Below the pieces are notes generated by a model, which saw only the letters and a list, made by a program, of their open reading frames with translations, was not told the DNA's origin and made no database searches. Positions 7,431 to 15,839 of a stretch of DNA of 35,526 bases are shown in pieces. The position numbers and the translations under genes were made by a program. Position 1 is the stretch's first letter, and the number at the start of each line of letters is the position of its first letter. The DNA is from an uncultured Lachnospiraceae bacterium (GTDB taxonomy: Bacteria; Bacillota; Clostridia; Lachnospirales; Lachnospiraceae), in contig CACZZH010000035.1 in assembly GCA_902785635.1 (NCBI GenBank), positions 1 to 35,526 of the forward strand, read 5' to 3'.

Positions 7431-8636
7431 TTATTCCGGGCGTTTCTTTCCGCATTCCGGACAGAACTTACCTTTATTGACTGCACCGCATTCGCAGGTC
7501 CAGGTCTCGCTGACAGGTCTCGGTGTTCCGCATTCGCTGCAGAACTTGCCTGTGTTCTTTGCACCGCAGGAACAGGTCCATACGCCGGCCGCTGCAGCAC
7601 CTTCCGAAGGAGTTCCCTGCGGCGCAGGAGCCTGTGCGGCCTGCTGCTGCATCTGCATCTGCTGGTAATTCATCTGGCTGGCACCGCCCATAAAGTTTCC
7701 GGCTGCCTGCATACCCAGGCCTACTCCCATAAATCCTGCCGCAGCTCCGTTTGCATTGGAGCCTGCTGCCTGAAGTCCGGCCGCCACAGCACTCTGCATA
7801 TAGCCTTCCCGGATGGACGGATCACTCATCATAGCGCCCTGATTGCGCATATTGATCAGCTTCTGGGATTCCTCGTCGTAAGAGATGCTTGCAATACCAA
7901 CAGAAAGCACTTCCATACCGCGAAGGGCTCTCCATGTCTCGTCAAGCGTATCAGCCATATACCGGCTCAGTTCGGTACTCTTCGATGCGACAAAAGAAAT
8001 ACGGGTCCCGTCAGCGGACATCCTGTTGATCGATGCCTGCAGTGCCTCAAGGAACTCTGACATATACTGGCTGTTGATGTCATCGATGTTAACCTTCACA
8101 GCATCACGCGGAATCGCTTCCTGATAGAACAGAATCGGATTGCTGATCTTAATGGAATAAGTGCCGTGTGCACGCAGAAACAGTTCCGCATTGTAAAAAC
8201 TGTCGTAATAATTGATCGGATTGCGGGTGCCGAACTTGATGCCCTTGATCTCCTGCAGATTGATATAATACACCTGCTGGGACAGAGGAGTGGTGCCGGC
8301 AAATTTGAAGCGTTCCCACACATCCTTCAGGCTTTCTTTGATCTGACCGTTGAACAGAGACGGTGCCGAGGAATTGTCTACGATAAAATAGCCCGGTTCC
8401 GCGGTATAGTCAACGATCTTTCCGCCGTCTACAAGAAGCATGAACTGATTATCATAAACATGGATCACCGAACCATTGGAGATCACGCCGCTTCCTGTCT
8501 TTCCGTTCTTGCGGTTTTTCAGGACACCACGTACAAATACGGTCTGTTCTCCCATGCCTTCCGGTTCGATCGCTTCCAGGAACTGATCACTCAGCGCTCC
8601 GGTGACCGATGAAAATGCAGCTCTGATAATACCCAT
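7431..8636 (-). CDS. SPFH-domain protein with C-terminal double zinc ribbon (YdjI-like)
   Basis: A 401-residue protein starting MGIIRAAFSSVTGALSDQFLEAIEP, the opening of the SPFH/'virion core protein' family that includes Bacillus YdjI. The SPFH domain covers about residues 25-260, with KFAGTTPLSQQVYYINLQEIKG and a coiled segment after it. Next comes an alanine/glycine/glutamine-rich linker (about 290-345, MQMQQQAAQAPAPQG). The end has two near-identical zinc ribbons, WTCSCGAKNTGKFCSECG and WTCECGAVNKGKFCPECG. SPFH proteins scaffold membrane microdomains; YdjI is thought to help recruit a PspA-like protein to stressed membrane. The ATG is preceded by AAGGAGGCG. The gene has its own promoter (8689-8717) and terminator. 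No pspA homologue is next to it in this window. Confidence 0.87.
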   Translation of the reverse strand: MGIIRAAFSSVTGALSDQFLEAIEPEGMGEQTVFVRGVLKNRKNGKTGSGVISNGSVIHVYDNQFMLLVDGGKIVDYTAEPGYFIVDNSSAPSLFNGQIKESLKDVWERFKFAGTTPLSQQVYYINLQEIKGIKFGTRNPINYYDSFYNAELFLRAHGTYSIKISNPILFYQEAIPRDAVKVNIDDINSQYMSEFLEALQASINRMSADGTRISFVASKSTELSRYMADTLDETWRALRGMEVLSVGIASISYDEESQKLINMRNQGAMMSDPSIREGYMQSAVAAGLQAAGSNANGAAAGFMGVGLGMQAAGNFMGGASQMNYQQMQMQQQAAQAPAPQGTPSEGAAAAGVWTCSCGAKNTGKFCSECGTPRPVSETWTCECGAVNKGKFCPECGKKRPE

Positions 8637-8688
8637 TTTTTCGCCTCCTTGTGTATATGTTGTTAAGACTCACTTCCGAGTCCTGCAC

Positions 8689-8717
8689 ACTATATGCGCA
8701 TTCCCAATGTACTTACA
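8689..8717 (-). promoter_or_regulatory. Promoter of the SPFH-domain gene
   Basis: Read on the minus strand, TGTAAG (8717-8712), a 17-base spacer and TATAGT (8694-8689) lie 52 bases upstream of the start codon. The -10 box is good and the -35 box is weak, which suits an activated or stress-dependent promoter. A 14-base palindrome covers the -35 box. Confidence 0.5.
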
Positions 8718-8719
8718 TT
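8706..8719. promoter_or_regulatory. Palindrome over the -35 box, candidate operator
   Basis: AATGTA-CT-TACATT is a perfect 6-2-6 inverted repeat lying across the proposed -35 box of the SPFH gene. A site of this kind could bind a dimeric regulator. No regulator gene is adjacent and I cannot name the family. Confidence 0.4.
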
Positions 8720-8731
8720 GAAGATCCCGCA

Positions 8732-9857
8732 TCAGTTTTCCTCAGCAGCGGGACCGAGTGACAGCCATTTCAGATACGCATTTATGAACATATCTATGCC
8801 GCCGTCCATCACTGCATCTACATTTCCCGTCTCCGCGTTTGTCCGCAGATCCTTAACCATCTTATATGGCTGGAAAACATAGGAGCGGATCTGGCTTCCC
8901 CAGCCGATCTCCTTCACTTCACCGCGGATATCATTTGCCTTCGCCAGATTTTCCTGCTGTTTCAGCATAAACAGCTTTGCCTTGAGCATCTGCATCGCTT
9001 TGTCTTTATTCATGTGCTGAGAACGTTCATTCTGGCACTGTACAACGATGCCTGTCGGAAAATGTGTAATGCGGATCGCGGATGATGTCTTGTTGATATG
9101 CTGACCGCCTGCTCCGCTGGACCTGTAGGTATCGATCCGGATGTCGTCATCCTTCACTTCAATGTCCAGATCCTGTTCGATGTCGGGCATGACATCACAG
9201 CTTACAAATGATGTCTGGCGCTTACCTGCAGCATTAAACGGTGAGATCCGGACCAGGCGGTGGATTCCGTGCTCTGACTTGAGATAGCCGTAAGCGTTCA
9301 ATCCGTTCACCTGGAAAGTCACGGACTTGATGCCGGCTTCATCTCCGTCCAGATAGTCCAGTACCTCAACGGTATAACCCTTTTTCTCGGCCCATCTGGT
9401 GTACATACGGTAAAGCATGGACGCCCAGTCACAGGCTTCGGTTCCGCCTGCACCCGCATGGAGCGTTACGATCGCATTCACATCGTCGTATTCTCCGGAA
9501 AGCAGGGTCTTGATACGGATATTCTCGAATGTTTCCTGGAACTGATCCAGCATCTCCTCGATTTCGGGGATCACATCCGGATCATTCTCCTCGTAGCCCA
9601 TGTCGATCATGAGCTCGATCTCATCATACTGCTCCTTCAGCTTTGCATAGGTGGATACATCCTCCTTCAGGCTGGCCAGGAGTTTCATTTTTTCCTGTGA
9701 CCTCTCGGGATCATCCCAGAATCCTGGCGCTTCCATCTCCCGCTCCAGTTCCTGGATCCTCTGTTCCTTATTTACGAGGTCAAAGTGAATCCCTCACTTC
9801 CACTAATGGTTTTGTAAAGCTGTTCAGGGTAGCTCTGAACCCGTCAAGTTCGACCAC
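8732..9857 (-). CDS. prfB: Peptide chain release factor 2, expressed by programmed +1 frameshift
   Basis: The product recognises UGA and UAA stop codons and releases the nascent chain. The main part reads from 9781 to 8732. It carries the SPF codon-recognition motif in RLVRISPFNAAGKRQTSF and the catalytic GGQ in RSSGAGGQHINKTS. With the full product of 374 residues these fall at residues 205-207 and 250-252, the standard RF2 positions. The first 25 codons lie in another frame and end at an in-frame TGA (9782-9780), where CTT TGA C causes a +1 shift. I choose the GTG at 9857 as start, because AGAAGG lies seven bases upstream and the N-terminus becomes MVELDGFRATL, typical of RF2. An ATG at 9875 in the same frame lacks a good ribosome binding site. 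It follows secA, the conserved Firmicutes order. Confidence 0.95.
9779..9794 (-). promoter_or_regulatory. RF2 programmed +1 frameshift site
   Basis: On the minus strand the sequence is AGGGATTCACTTTGAC. The Shine-Dalgarno-like AGGGA lies four bases before CTT, the slippery codon, and TGA C is the poor-context stop that RF2 itself reads. Spacing equals that of the well-known E. coli site. Low RF2 allows slippage into the GAC frame and so restores RF2 synthesis. Confidence 0.93.
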
Positions 9858-9972
9858 AGTGTCACCTTCTTTCATTCATACAATAGCCATGCCGAATAAC
9901 ATATCGATAAACATGTGCATGGCGGTCATCTGATCTTCAATTCAAAAACACCTGTTCCAAAATGCCGGACTG

Positions 9973-12546
9973 TCAGGCAGGCCTGCGTCCGTGGCACTGC
10001 TTATATTTCTTTCCGCTTCCGCACGGGCAGGGATCATTCGGATAGATCTTGGCCTCCGCACGCTTCTTGGGTCCGCGTACGACCGTATCATCCTTGTTGG
10101 TTCCCGTCACCTTTGCGACCTCTTCACGCTCGACCTTCTGCTCGACCTTCACGTGATAGATGACCTTCAGCGTATCCTCCTGGATCGCGCCGGTCATGGC
10201 ATTGAACATGTCAAAACCGATCATCTTGAATTCAACAAGCGGATCCTTCTGACCATAAGCCTGAAGTCCGATGCCCTGACGCAGCTGATCCATATCGTCG
10301 ATATGGTCCATCCACTTCCGGTCGATCGTCTTGAGCAGTACCACACGCTCAAGCTCACGGAACTCTTCGGGATTGGTGAATTCTGCTTCCTTTGCTGCGT
10401 AAAGATCTTTCGCCTTTTTGATCAGATATTCGCTGAGATCCTTTTTATTCCGGACATTTGCCGACTCATCCGGTGTCACATGTGCCATCGGAATGATGGG
10501 GCACAATACATCGTGCAGTTCACGCAGGTTCCAGTCGTCCCGGTTCTGATCGTCGCCGATCACCATGTCCACCACACCATTCACGGTATCATCCACCATC
10601 TTCATGATGGAACCACGCATGTTCTCACCGTCCAGCACCTTGCGGCGCTCCGCGTAGATGATCTCGCGCTGGTCATTGTTGACCTGGTCATATTCCAGAA
10701 GATTCTTACGGGTCGCAAAGTTGTTGCTCTCGATCTTCTTCTGTGCCTTCTCGATAGCATTGGAAAGCATCTTGTGCTCGATCTGTTCATTCTCCTGTAC
10801 ACCGAGAGATTTGAACACACTCATCATCTTCTCGGAACCGAACAGACGCATCAGATCATCTTCCAGGGAAATATAGAACCTGGATTCGCCAGGGTCTCCC
10901 TGACGGCCGGAACGTCCGCGCAGCTGATTATCGATACGGCGGGACTCATGCCGCTCGGTACCGATGATCTTGAGTCCGCCCGCTGCCACGGATTCGGGAT
11001 CAAGCTTGATATCCGTACCACGGCCGGCCATATTGGTGGCAATGGTAACTGCCCCGTGGATACCGGCGTCCGCAACGATCGCTGCTTCCATTTCATGGAA
11101 TTTCGCATTCAGGACATTGTGCTGAATGCCTTCCCTGCGGAGCATTGTGGAGAGCAGTTCTGATACTTCGATGGTAATGGTACCCACCAGAACCGGCTGT
11201 CCTTTTGCGTGCGCTTCCTTGACCGCTTCCACGACCGCGCGGTATTTTTCCTTCTTGGTCATATATACCGCGTCGTCCAGGTCTTTTCTCTGCACCGGGC
11301 GGTTCGTGGGGATCTCCACTACATCCATTCCGTAGATATCCCGGAATTCCTGTTCTTCCGTAAGAGCTGTACCGGTCATACCGCACTTCTTCTGGTATTT
11401 GTTGAAGAAGTTCTGGAAAGTGATCGTGGCAAGCGTCTTGCTCTCACGCTTGACCTTCACATGCTCCTTTGCCTCAATAGCCTGATGCAGCCCGTCACTG
11501 TAACGGCGGCCCGGCATGATACGTCCCGTAAATTCATCAACGATCAGAACTTCATCGTCCTTCACCACATAGTCGCGGTCCTTGAACATCAGATTGTTCG
11601 CCCGCAGCGCAAGAATGATATTGTTCTGGATCTCGATGTTCTCAGCATCAGAGAGATTCTCAATATGGAAGAAATCCTCCACCTTCTTGATGCCGTCGGC
11701 AGTCAGTGTGACGACCTTGTCCTTTTCATTTACGATGAAATCTCCCGTCTCGGTGATCTCCTCACCCATGATGGCAGTCATCTTCGTCACTTCACCGCTG
11801 GCTTCACCGCGCTTGAGCTGCCTTGCAAGTGTATCGCACACCTCGTACAGCTTGGTGGATTTGCCGCTCTGACCGGAAATGATCAGAGGCGTACGCGCTT
11901 CATCGATCAGTACCGAGTCCACCTCATCGATGATGCAGTAGACAAGGTCGCGCTGTACGAGCTGCTCTTTGTAGATCACCATGTTGTCACGCAGGTAGTC
12001 AAAACCCAGCTCGTTGTTGGTGATATACGTGATATCGCAGGCATACTGTTCGCGGCGTTCATCGTTATTCATGGAGTTAAGCACACAGCCTACGGTCAGA
12101 CCGAGGAATTCATGTACTTTTCCCATCCACTCCGCGTCACGCTTTGCCAGATAATCATTGACTGTTACAATATGCACGCCCTGGCCTGTAAGTGCATTCA
12201 AATAAGCCGGCAGCGTGGAAACCAGCGTTTTTCCTTCACCGGTCTTCATCTCCGCGATACGGCCCTGATGAAGAATGATACCGCCGATCAGCTGGACACG
12301 GTAATGCTCCAGACCGATCGAACGCTTTGCTGCTTCCCGGACCGTGGCAAATGCCTCCGGAAGAAGGTCATCCAGCGTCTCTCCGTTCGCATAACGCTGC
12401 TTATATTCAGCTGTCTTGTCACGCAGCTGCTCGTCCGTCATAGCCTGCATCGTGGGCTGAAGACTTTCGATCTTATCTACCAGCGGCTTGATGCGCTTCA
12501 GCTCACGGTCGCTGTGCGTACCAAAAATTTTCTCTAAAAAACTCAT
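9973..12546 (-). CDS. secA: Preprotein translocase ATPase SecA
   Basis: SecA is the motor that pushes unfolded preproteins through SecYEG. With the ATG at 12546 (GGAGAACAGATT just upstream) the product is 857 residues starting [16 protein letters not shown]; a longer frame to 12606 lacks ribosome binding signals. Walker A is MKTGEGKT (residues 100-107), the DEAD-like Walker B is [14 protein letters not shown] (about 205-218), and the later motor motifs [12 protein letters not shown] and [10 protein letters not shown] are present. The preprotein cross-linking and scaffold regions are of normal length. The C-terminus has the zinc-binding SEC-C motif [14 protein letters not shown], used for SecB or lipid/ribosome contact. 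prfB follows after 115 bases with no terminator, so the two are likely co-transcribed. Confidence 0.98.
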   Translation of the reverse strand: MSFLEKIFGTHSDRELKRIKPLVDKIESLQPTMQAMTDEQLRDKTAEYKQRYANGETLDDLLPEAFATVREAAKRSIGLEHYRVQLIGGIILHQGRIAEMKTGEGKTLVSTLPAYLNALTGQGVHIVTVNDYLAKRDAEWMGKVHEFLGLTVGCVLNSMNNDERREQYACDITYITNNELGFDYLRDNMVIYKEQLVQRDLVYCIIDEVDSVLIDEARTPLIISGQSGKSTKLYEVCDTLARQLKRGEASGEVTKMTAIMGEEITETGDFIVNEKDKVVTLTADGIKKVEDFFHIENLSDAENIEIQNNIILALRANNLMFKDRDYVVKDDEVLIVDEFTGRIMPGRRYSDGLHQAIEAKEHVKVKRESKTLATITFQNFFNKYQKKCGMTGTALTEEQEFRDIYGMDVVEIPTNRPVQRKDLDDAVYMTKKEKYRAVVEAVKEAHAKGQPVLVGTITIEVSELLSTMLRREGIQHNVLNAKFHEMEAAIVADAGIHGAVTIATNMAGRGTDIKLDPESVAAGGLKIIGTERHESRRIDNQLRGRSGRQGDPGESRFYISLEDDLMRLFGSEKMMSVFKSLGVQENEQIEHKMLSNAIEKAQKKIESNNFATRKNLLEYDQVNNDQREIIYAERRKVLDGENMRGSIMKMVDDTVNGVVDMVIGDDQNRDDWNLRELHDVLCPIIPMAHVTPDESANVRNKKDLSEYLIKKAKDLYAAKEAEFTNPEEFRELERVVLLKTIDRKWMDHIDDMDQLRQGIGLQAYGQKDPLVEFKMIGFDMFNAMTGAIQEDTLKVIYHVKVEQKVEREEVAKVTGTNKDDTVVRGPKKRAEAKIYPNDPCPCGSGKKYKQCHGRRPA

Positions 12547-12616
12547 AATCTGTTCTCCTGCTTCATACCCTGCAGAAAAAAACTGTGTTTTCTCCCACAA
12601 TGGCAAATTTCAATCT

Positions 12617-12645
12617 ATTGTAGCACTATCTGAACCTAAAAACAA
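12617..12645 (-). promoter_or_regulatory. Promoter of secA-prfB
   Basis: On the minus strand TTGTTT (12645-12640), a 17-base spacer and TACAAT (12622-12617) lie about 70 bases upstream of the secA ATG. This is a reasonable sigma-A type match. No operator or riboswitch is evident in the short leader. Confidence 0.6.
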
Positions 12646-12680
12646 GTAAAGCCTTACCGTATAAAAAACGTATATATACA

Positions 12681-12741
12681 GAAAGAAGCAGCCATACGCC
12701 TGCTTCCAGGCAAAAACATGCCTGCAGGAATATGACTGCTT
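12681..12741 (-). terminator. Terminator of nadE
   Basis: A long imperfect hairpin follows the nadE stop by 33 bases. The outer arms, AAGCAGTCATA and TATGGCTGCTT on the minus strand (12741-12731 and 12696-12686), pair over 11 positions with one G-U. An inner CCTGC.GGCA/TGCC..GCAGG stem extends the helix. TTCTTTC follows, a moderate U-tract. It separates nadE from the secA promoter. Confidence 0.7.
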
Positions 12742-12774
12742 TCCCGGTTTTGATGCAGGGAATTTCGTGTGAGA

Positions 12775-13545
12775 TCAGAACGGGCTGATCACCGGAGGTT
12801 TTACCCGCTTATGCATATTGGCTTTTTCCCTCGCTGCGATCTTCTCATCCATCTGAGCATCACCGCAGGTGCCGAAGCGTATAAATTTATGGATGTCCTG
12901 ATAGGAGAGTCCCATGTTGTCCTCGTCGCTTTTTCCCGAAAGTCCGTCAGTCGGTGTCTTGCACACCAGCTCCCGGGGAAGTTCTTCCATCGTCAGGCCG
13001 ACCTGCACCACTTCCACGCTCGTAAGCTCCCCAAACATGGAGAAATCGCAGGAAGTATCCCCGTCTTTTGTGCAGTAGCCCACTGTGATCTCTGACAGAT
13101 TGCCTGTACCTGCCAGCCTTGCACCAAGCGCCTGGGCAATATAGCGGAGTGTGGTCATGCGCAGTCTCGGACCGACATTGATATCGGCCTGTCTGCTGAA
13201 AGGAACCGAAAACTCACCATCCTTTGCAGTATTCTCCAGCTGATCCGTCACTGCTTTCAGAGCATCGTGCATGGCACCGATATTTACTGTGCGCTGCCGG
13301 ATACCGAGCGATTCACACACGCGGATACTGTCACTGATATCCTTCTGACTTCCGTCCGGAAGCATAACACCGTAAACGTTCTCTTTTCCGAGGGCCCTGG
13401 CACAGATCGCAGCTGTCACAGTGGAATCTTTCCCCCCGGATATACCTACTACAACCTTGTCAAAATGCTGCGAAGAAGCTAATTTCTTCAGATTATCCAC
13501 CAGGTGATCCCTGGCGCTTTCAGCATCAAAGCGGTATTCGTTCAT
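12775..13545 (-). CDS. nadE: NH3-dependent NAD+ synthetase
   Basis: NadE amidates nicotinic acid adenine dinucleotide to NAD with ATP and ammonia. The ATG at 13545 has a perfect AAGGAGG five bases upstream and gives a 256-residue protein (MNEYRFDAESARDHLVD). The upstream frame to 13623 crosses the promoter and is not used. The N-type ATP pyrophosphatase P-loop VVVGISGGKDSTVTAA is at residues 31-46. The NAD synthetase segments RLRMTTLRYIAQALGARLAGTGN (two joined blocks) and KDGDTSCDFSMFGELTS with KTPTDGLSGKSDEDNMG are all present. There is no N-terminal nitrilase glutaminase domain, so free ammonia is expected as donor. The gene stands alone between its own promoter and a terminator, divergent from the secreted-protein gene on the plus strand. 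Confidence 0.95.
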   Translation of the reverse strand: MNEYRFDAESARDHLVDNLKKLASSQHFDKVVVGISGGKDSTVTAAICARALGKENVYGVMLPDGSQKDISDSIRVCESLGIRQRTVNIGAMHDALKAVTDQLENTAKDGEFSVPFSRQADINVGPRLRMTTLRYIAQALGARLAGTGNLSEITVGYCTKDGDTSCDFSMFGELTSVEVVQVGLTMEELPRELVCKTPTDGLSGKSDEDNMGLSYQDIHKFIRFGTCGDAQMDEKIAAREKANMHKRVKPPVISPF

Positions 13546-13588
13546 GTCTGCCTCCTTCATTTGTTCACTCAGTGATCTGGTCTTCACA

Positions 13589-13616
13589 ATCATATCATAA
13601 AAAGACGCCCGTGCAA
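13589..13616 (-). promoter_or_regulatory. Promoter of nadE
   Basis: TTGCAC (13616-13611), a 16-base spacer and TATGAT (13594-13589) on the minus strand, with the transcript leader about 40 bases long. A second TATGAT starts five bases earlier but is badly spaced. No NrtR- or NiaR-type site was recognised. Confidence 0.6.
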
Positions 13617-13677
13617 CATACATTTTTCCTTATATCTCATATATCCCTGTTCCCCTGCGTTTGTCCGGTCCTGCCAT

Positions 13678-13706
13678 TTGACAACCGGCCAAAACTGTAC
13701 TACATT
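13678..13706 (+). promoter_or_regulatory. Promoter of the secreted lysine-rich protein gene
   Basis: A consensus -35 TTGACA (13678-13683), a 17-base spacer and TACATT (13701-13706). The -10 box is the left arm of a 16-base palindrome, so a repressor bound there would block RNA polymerase directly. The leader to the ATG is about 85 bases. Confidence 0.65.
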
Positions 13707-13716
13707 ATCTAATGTA
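13701..13716. promoter_or_regulatory. Palindrome TACATTA-TC-TAATGTA on the -10 box, candidate operator
   Basis: A perfect 7-2-7 inverted repeat that starts at the -10 box of the 13797 gene. The TACA/TGTA ends recall operators of BlaI/CopY-type winged-helix repressors, but spacing differs from their classical sites and no such regulator is nearby. Confidence 0.5.
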
Positions 13717-13733
13717 AAACGTGTCAGCCGCTT

Positions 13734-13751
13734 CTGCCTTACGTAAAGCAG
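13734..13751. promoter_or_regulatory. Second palindrome in the same leader
   Basis: CTGCCTTACGTAAAGCAG is an 18-base inverted repeat with one mismatched pair, centred on TTACGTAA. It lies about 30 bases downstream of the presumed transcription start. It could be a further operator or a small RNA hairpin. Confidence 0.4.
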
Positions 13752-13796
13752 CCTGTATCTGACAAATCTATTAATTTATGAAAGGGAGAGAGTATT

Positions 13797-14345
13797 ATGA
13801 AAAAAACAAAAAGAGTGTTCCTGTCCTTCCTGATGATGCTTGCAATGGGGATCGCAGTTATCGGATTCCGCCCGGTCAAAGCGCAGGCTGCCACAAAGTC
13901 CGTCAAAAACATTCCTTATGACACCGTGCTTACAAACAGAATCTCGAAATACGCAACCGTAGTAAAGAAGGGAACCACCACCCTGAAACTGAAAGCGAAC
14001 GGAAACGGATATCTTCGCTTCAAAGTCCCTGCCTCAAAAACTTACACCTTCACCTTCTACGACCAGACCGGTGATAAATTAGGATTTAACAACGGCTATG
14101 CGTATTTCCTGACCCCGGTCAAAAACCGTTCCGATAAAATCGATCTGGATAAGCTGCAATTCTCCACTTACGGCGGAAAGACCACGACTGCCTGGTACCA
14201 TTCGAAAAAATATGCGGATACCAAAAAAACGACCAGTGCATTTCTTGCAAAGCGAATCTGCAAAATGAAGCTGAAAAAGGGACAGACCATCTATATTTTC
14301 CTTCACGTTGCCGAGAAAGGATCTCTTAAGCTGAAAATCAAATGA
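13797..14345 (+). CDS. Secreted lysine-rich protein of unknown function
   Basis: A 182-residue protein with a clear Sec signal peptide: KKTKR at the N-terminus, a hydrophobic core of about residues 9-24, and a probable cleavage after AQAA near residue 32. The mature part of about 150 residues is very rich in lysine and threonine, has no cysteine-rich or LPXTG sorting signal, and alternates polar and hydrophobic residues as in beta-sandwich domains. A segment such as NGYLRFKVPASKTYTFTFYD and the C-terminal GQTIYIFLHVAEKGSLKLKIK (two parts) recall pre-peptidase-like or carbohydrate-binding beta-sandwiches, but I do not recognise a family. The ribosome binding site AAAGGGAGAG is strong. It has its own promoter with a palindrome on the -10 box and its own terminator, so it is a single-gene unit. 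Its basic charge suggests it stays bound to an anionic cell wall; that is inference. Confidence 0.85.
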   Translation: MKKTKRVFLSFLMMLAMGIAVIGFRPVKAQAATKSVKNIPYDTVLTNRISKYATVVKKGTTTLKLKANGNGYLRFKVPASKTYTFTFYDQTGDKLGFNNGYAYFLTPVKNRSDKIDLDKLQFSTYGGKTTTAWYHSKKYADTKKTTSAFLAKRICKMKLKKGQTIYIFLHVAEKGSLKLKIK

Positions 14346-14384
14346 AACGATATGTGATCTGAAGAGTCAGCGTTATCCAAGGAT

Positions 14385-14423
14385 CCGGCCGGATGCCTGA
14401 AGCATCCGGCCGGTCTTTCTTTT
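14385..14423 (+). terminator. Strong Rho-independent terminator
   Basis: A perfect 12-base-pair stem, CCGGCCGGATGC (14385-14396) with GCATCCGGCCGG (14402-14413), a five-base loop and the T-rich tail TCTTTCTTTT. It ends the secreted-protein transcript. The tmcAL ribosome binding site begins only a few bases later. Confidence 0.93.
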
Positions 14424-14439
14424 ACAGGAGGAAAACCCA

Positions 14440-15795
14440 TTGCGTACGATCGGCATCATCGCTGAATACAATCCGTTTCATATCGGCCATGCATGGCAGA
14501 TCCGGACTGCAAAAAAGGTGACACAGGCAGATTACTGTGTCGTGATCATGAGTCCGGATTATGTACAGCGCGGCCTGCCGGCCATTGCCGGAAAATATAC
14601 CCGTGCCGCCATGGCGCTTGAAGGAGGCGCGGATCTGGTGCTGGAACTGCCGGTCCGCTATACTCTGGCCAGTGCTCAGGGCTTTGCCCGGGGCGGCGTC
14701 GGAATCCTGAATGCACTCGGATGTGTGGATGATCTGGTCTTCGGATGTGAAACGGATTCGCCCGGGCTGCTCGAATATGCCGCACAGATTCTCGCCCGGG
14801 AGCCCGCAGCATACCGGGATTATCTGAAGGAAGAACTTCGAAAAGGACCCGGCATTGCAGCTGCCCGCGAAAAAGCAATGCTTCTGTACTGCCGCCAATC
14901 TGCTCCGACAGCAGACCAGATTTTGAAAGAAGGCACCGATCTTTCAGAAAAGCTGCCCGATGCTCTGGAGAACGGTCTGCTGCGCCGGCCCAACAATATC
15001 CTGGCACTGGAGTACCTGATCGCGCTGAAATGGACAGGCAGTACCATGACACCTCTGGCTCTGCAGCGGCAGGGAGCCGGTTATCATGAAAACACTTCCG
15101 ACACACCCATTATGTCCGCCAGCGGGATCCGTTCCATGATCCAAAGCAATTCTTCCGGTCTCCCGGCCGTTCTTTCCCGTGTGATTCCCGAAGGAAGTAT
15201 CCAATCGCTTGAGAACGCCCTGTTATCAGAGGGGATCCCCTCTGCCGGAAGGTACAGCGCGCTGCTGCATTATGCTCTTATCCGGATGGCTGCCTGGCCG
15301 CCTGTGCAGACTGCTGTTGCCGGATCTGGTTCCGCTCACCAATCACAGACAACGCCGCATGCATTGCCATGCAGCCCGGCGCTGCTGTCAAGGATTCTCA
15401 GGGCTCTCCCGCATTTCACGGATGCTGCCTCCTTCTCCTCCTGCCTGACAACAAGGCAGTTCCCCGGTTCCACCGTCGACCGTGCACTGCTGCGGATCTT
15501 TTTGGGGCTGACAGAAGAAGAATGTACCCCAAAAGATCCCGCTTTCCCGGAATCCTATGTGCGCATTCTGGGTTTTCGAAGATCTGCTTCCCCATTGATG
15601 CATGCTCTCTCCGCAGATGCTTCGATCCCGGTCATCACCAAGCCGGCTTCTGCGCATGAACTTCTGAACGCAAAGCAGCTGGCAAAGTTCGAAGCCGATG
15701 TGAACGCTTCTCACTTATACCAGCTGCTGTTTTCTTCTCATACAGGAGAACTGCGAAGTGAATATACGCATTCTCCGATCATCTGTGATCTATAA
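14440..15795 (+). CDS. tmcAL: tRNA(Met) cytidine acetate ligase TmcAL (YlbM family)
   Basis: A 451-residue protein whose N-terminus RTIGIIAEYNPFHIGHA carries the HxGH nucleotidyltransferase motif, followed by VVIMSPDYVQRGLPA and EGGADLVLELPV. These are the signature of TmcAL, which uses ATP and acetate to form N4-acetylcytidine at the wobble position of elongator tRNA-Met. The start is a TTG at 14440 with AGGAGG eight bases upstream; no ATG is better placed. The C-terminal domain contains LLRIFLGLTEEE and the conserved end region RILGFRRSASPLMHAL. A run at about residues 290-320 (AVAGSGSAHQSQTTPHALP) looks like a lineage-specific low-complexity insert. It follows a strong terminator closely and I see no good promoter between, so its promoter may lie within or upstream of the terminator region. 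Confidence 0.92.
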   Translation: MRTIGIIAEYNPFHIGHAWQIRTAKKVTQADYCVVIMSPDYVQRGLPAIAGKYTRAAMALEGGADLVLELPVRYTLASAQGFARGGVGILNALGCVDDLVFGCETDSPGLLEYAAQILAREPAAYRDYLKEELRKGPGIAAAREKAMLLYCRQSAPTADQILKEGTDLSEKLPDALENGLLRRPNNILALEYLIALKWTGSTMTPLALQRQGAGYHENTSDTPIMSASGIRSMIQSNSSGLPAVLSRVIPEGSIQSLENALLSEGIPSAGRYSALLHYALIRMAAWPPVQTAVAGSGSAHQSQTTPHALPCSPALLSRILRALPHFTDAASFSSCLTTRQFPGSTVDRALLRIFLGLTEEECTPKDPAFPESYVRILGFRRSASPLMHALSADASIPVITKPASAHELLNAKQLAKFEADVNASHLYQLLFSSHTGELRSEYTHSPIICDL

Positions 15796-15797
15796 GA

Positions 15798-15817
15798 GGG
15801 AGCGGTTCCCCGCTCCC
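15798..15817. terminator. Short hairpin between convergent tmcAL and PFL genes
   Basis: GGGAGCGG (15798-15805) and CCGCTCCC (15810-15817) form a perfect 8-base-pair stem with a TTCC loop just after the tmcAL stop. Neither side has a proper T-run, so termination is uncertain. Its place between convergent genes is the main support. Confidence 0.45.
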
Positions 15818-15839
15818 TGTCCCACGATCTCTATCTCAT

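Noticed and set aside
9991..12537. Two long open frames (390 and 442 codons) on the plus strand opposite secA
   Set aside because: They have no ribosome binding site or promoter, their translations have no domain-like pattern, and secA is unmistakable on the other strand. They are codon-bias shadows.
15798..15817. A confident terminator for tmcAL
   Set aside because: The stem is perfect but there is no T-run on either strand, so I list it only at low confidence.
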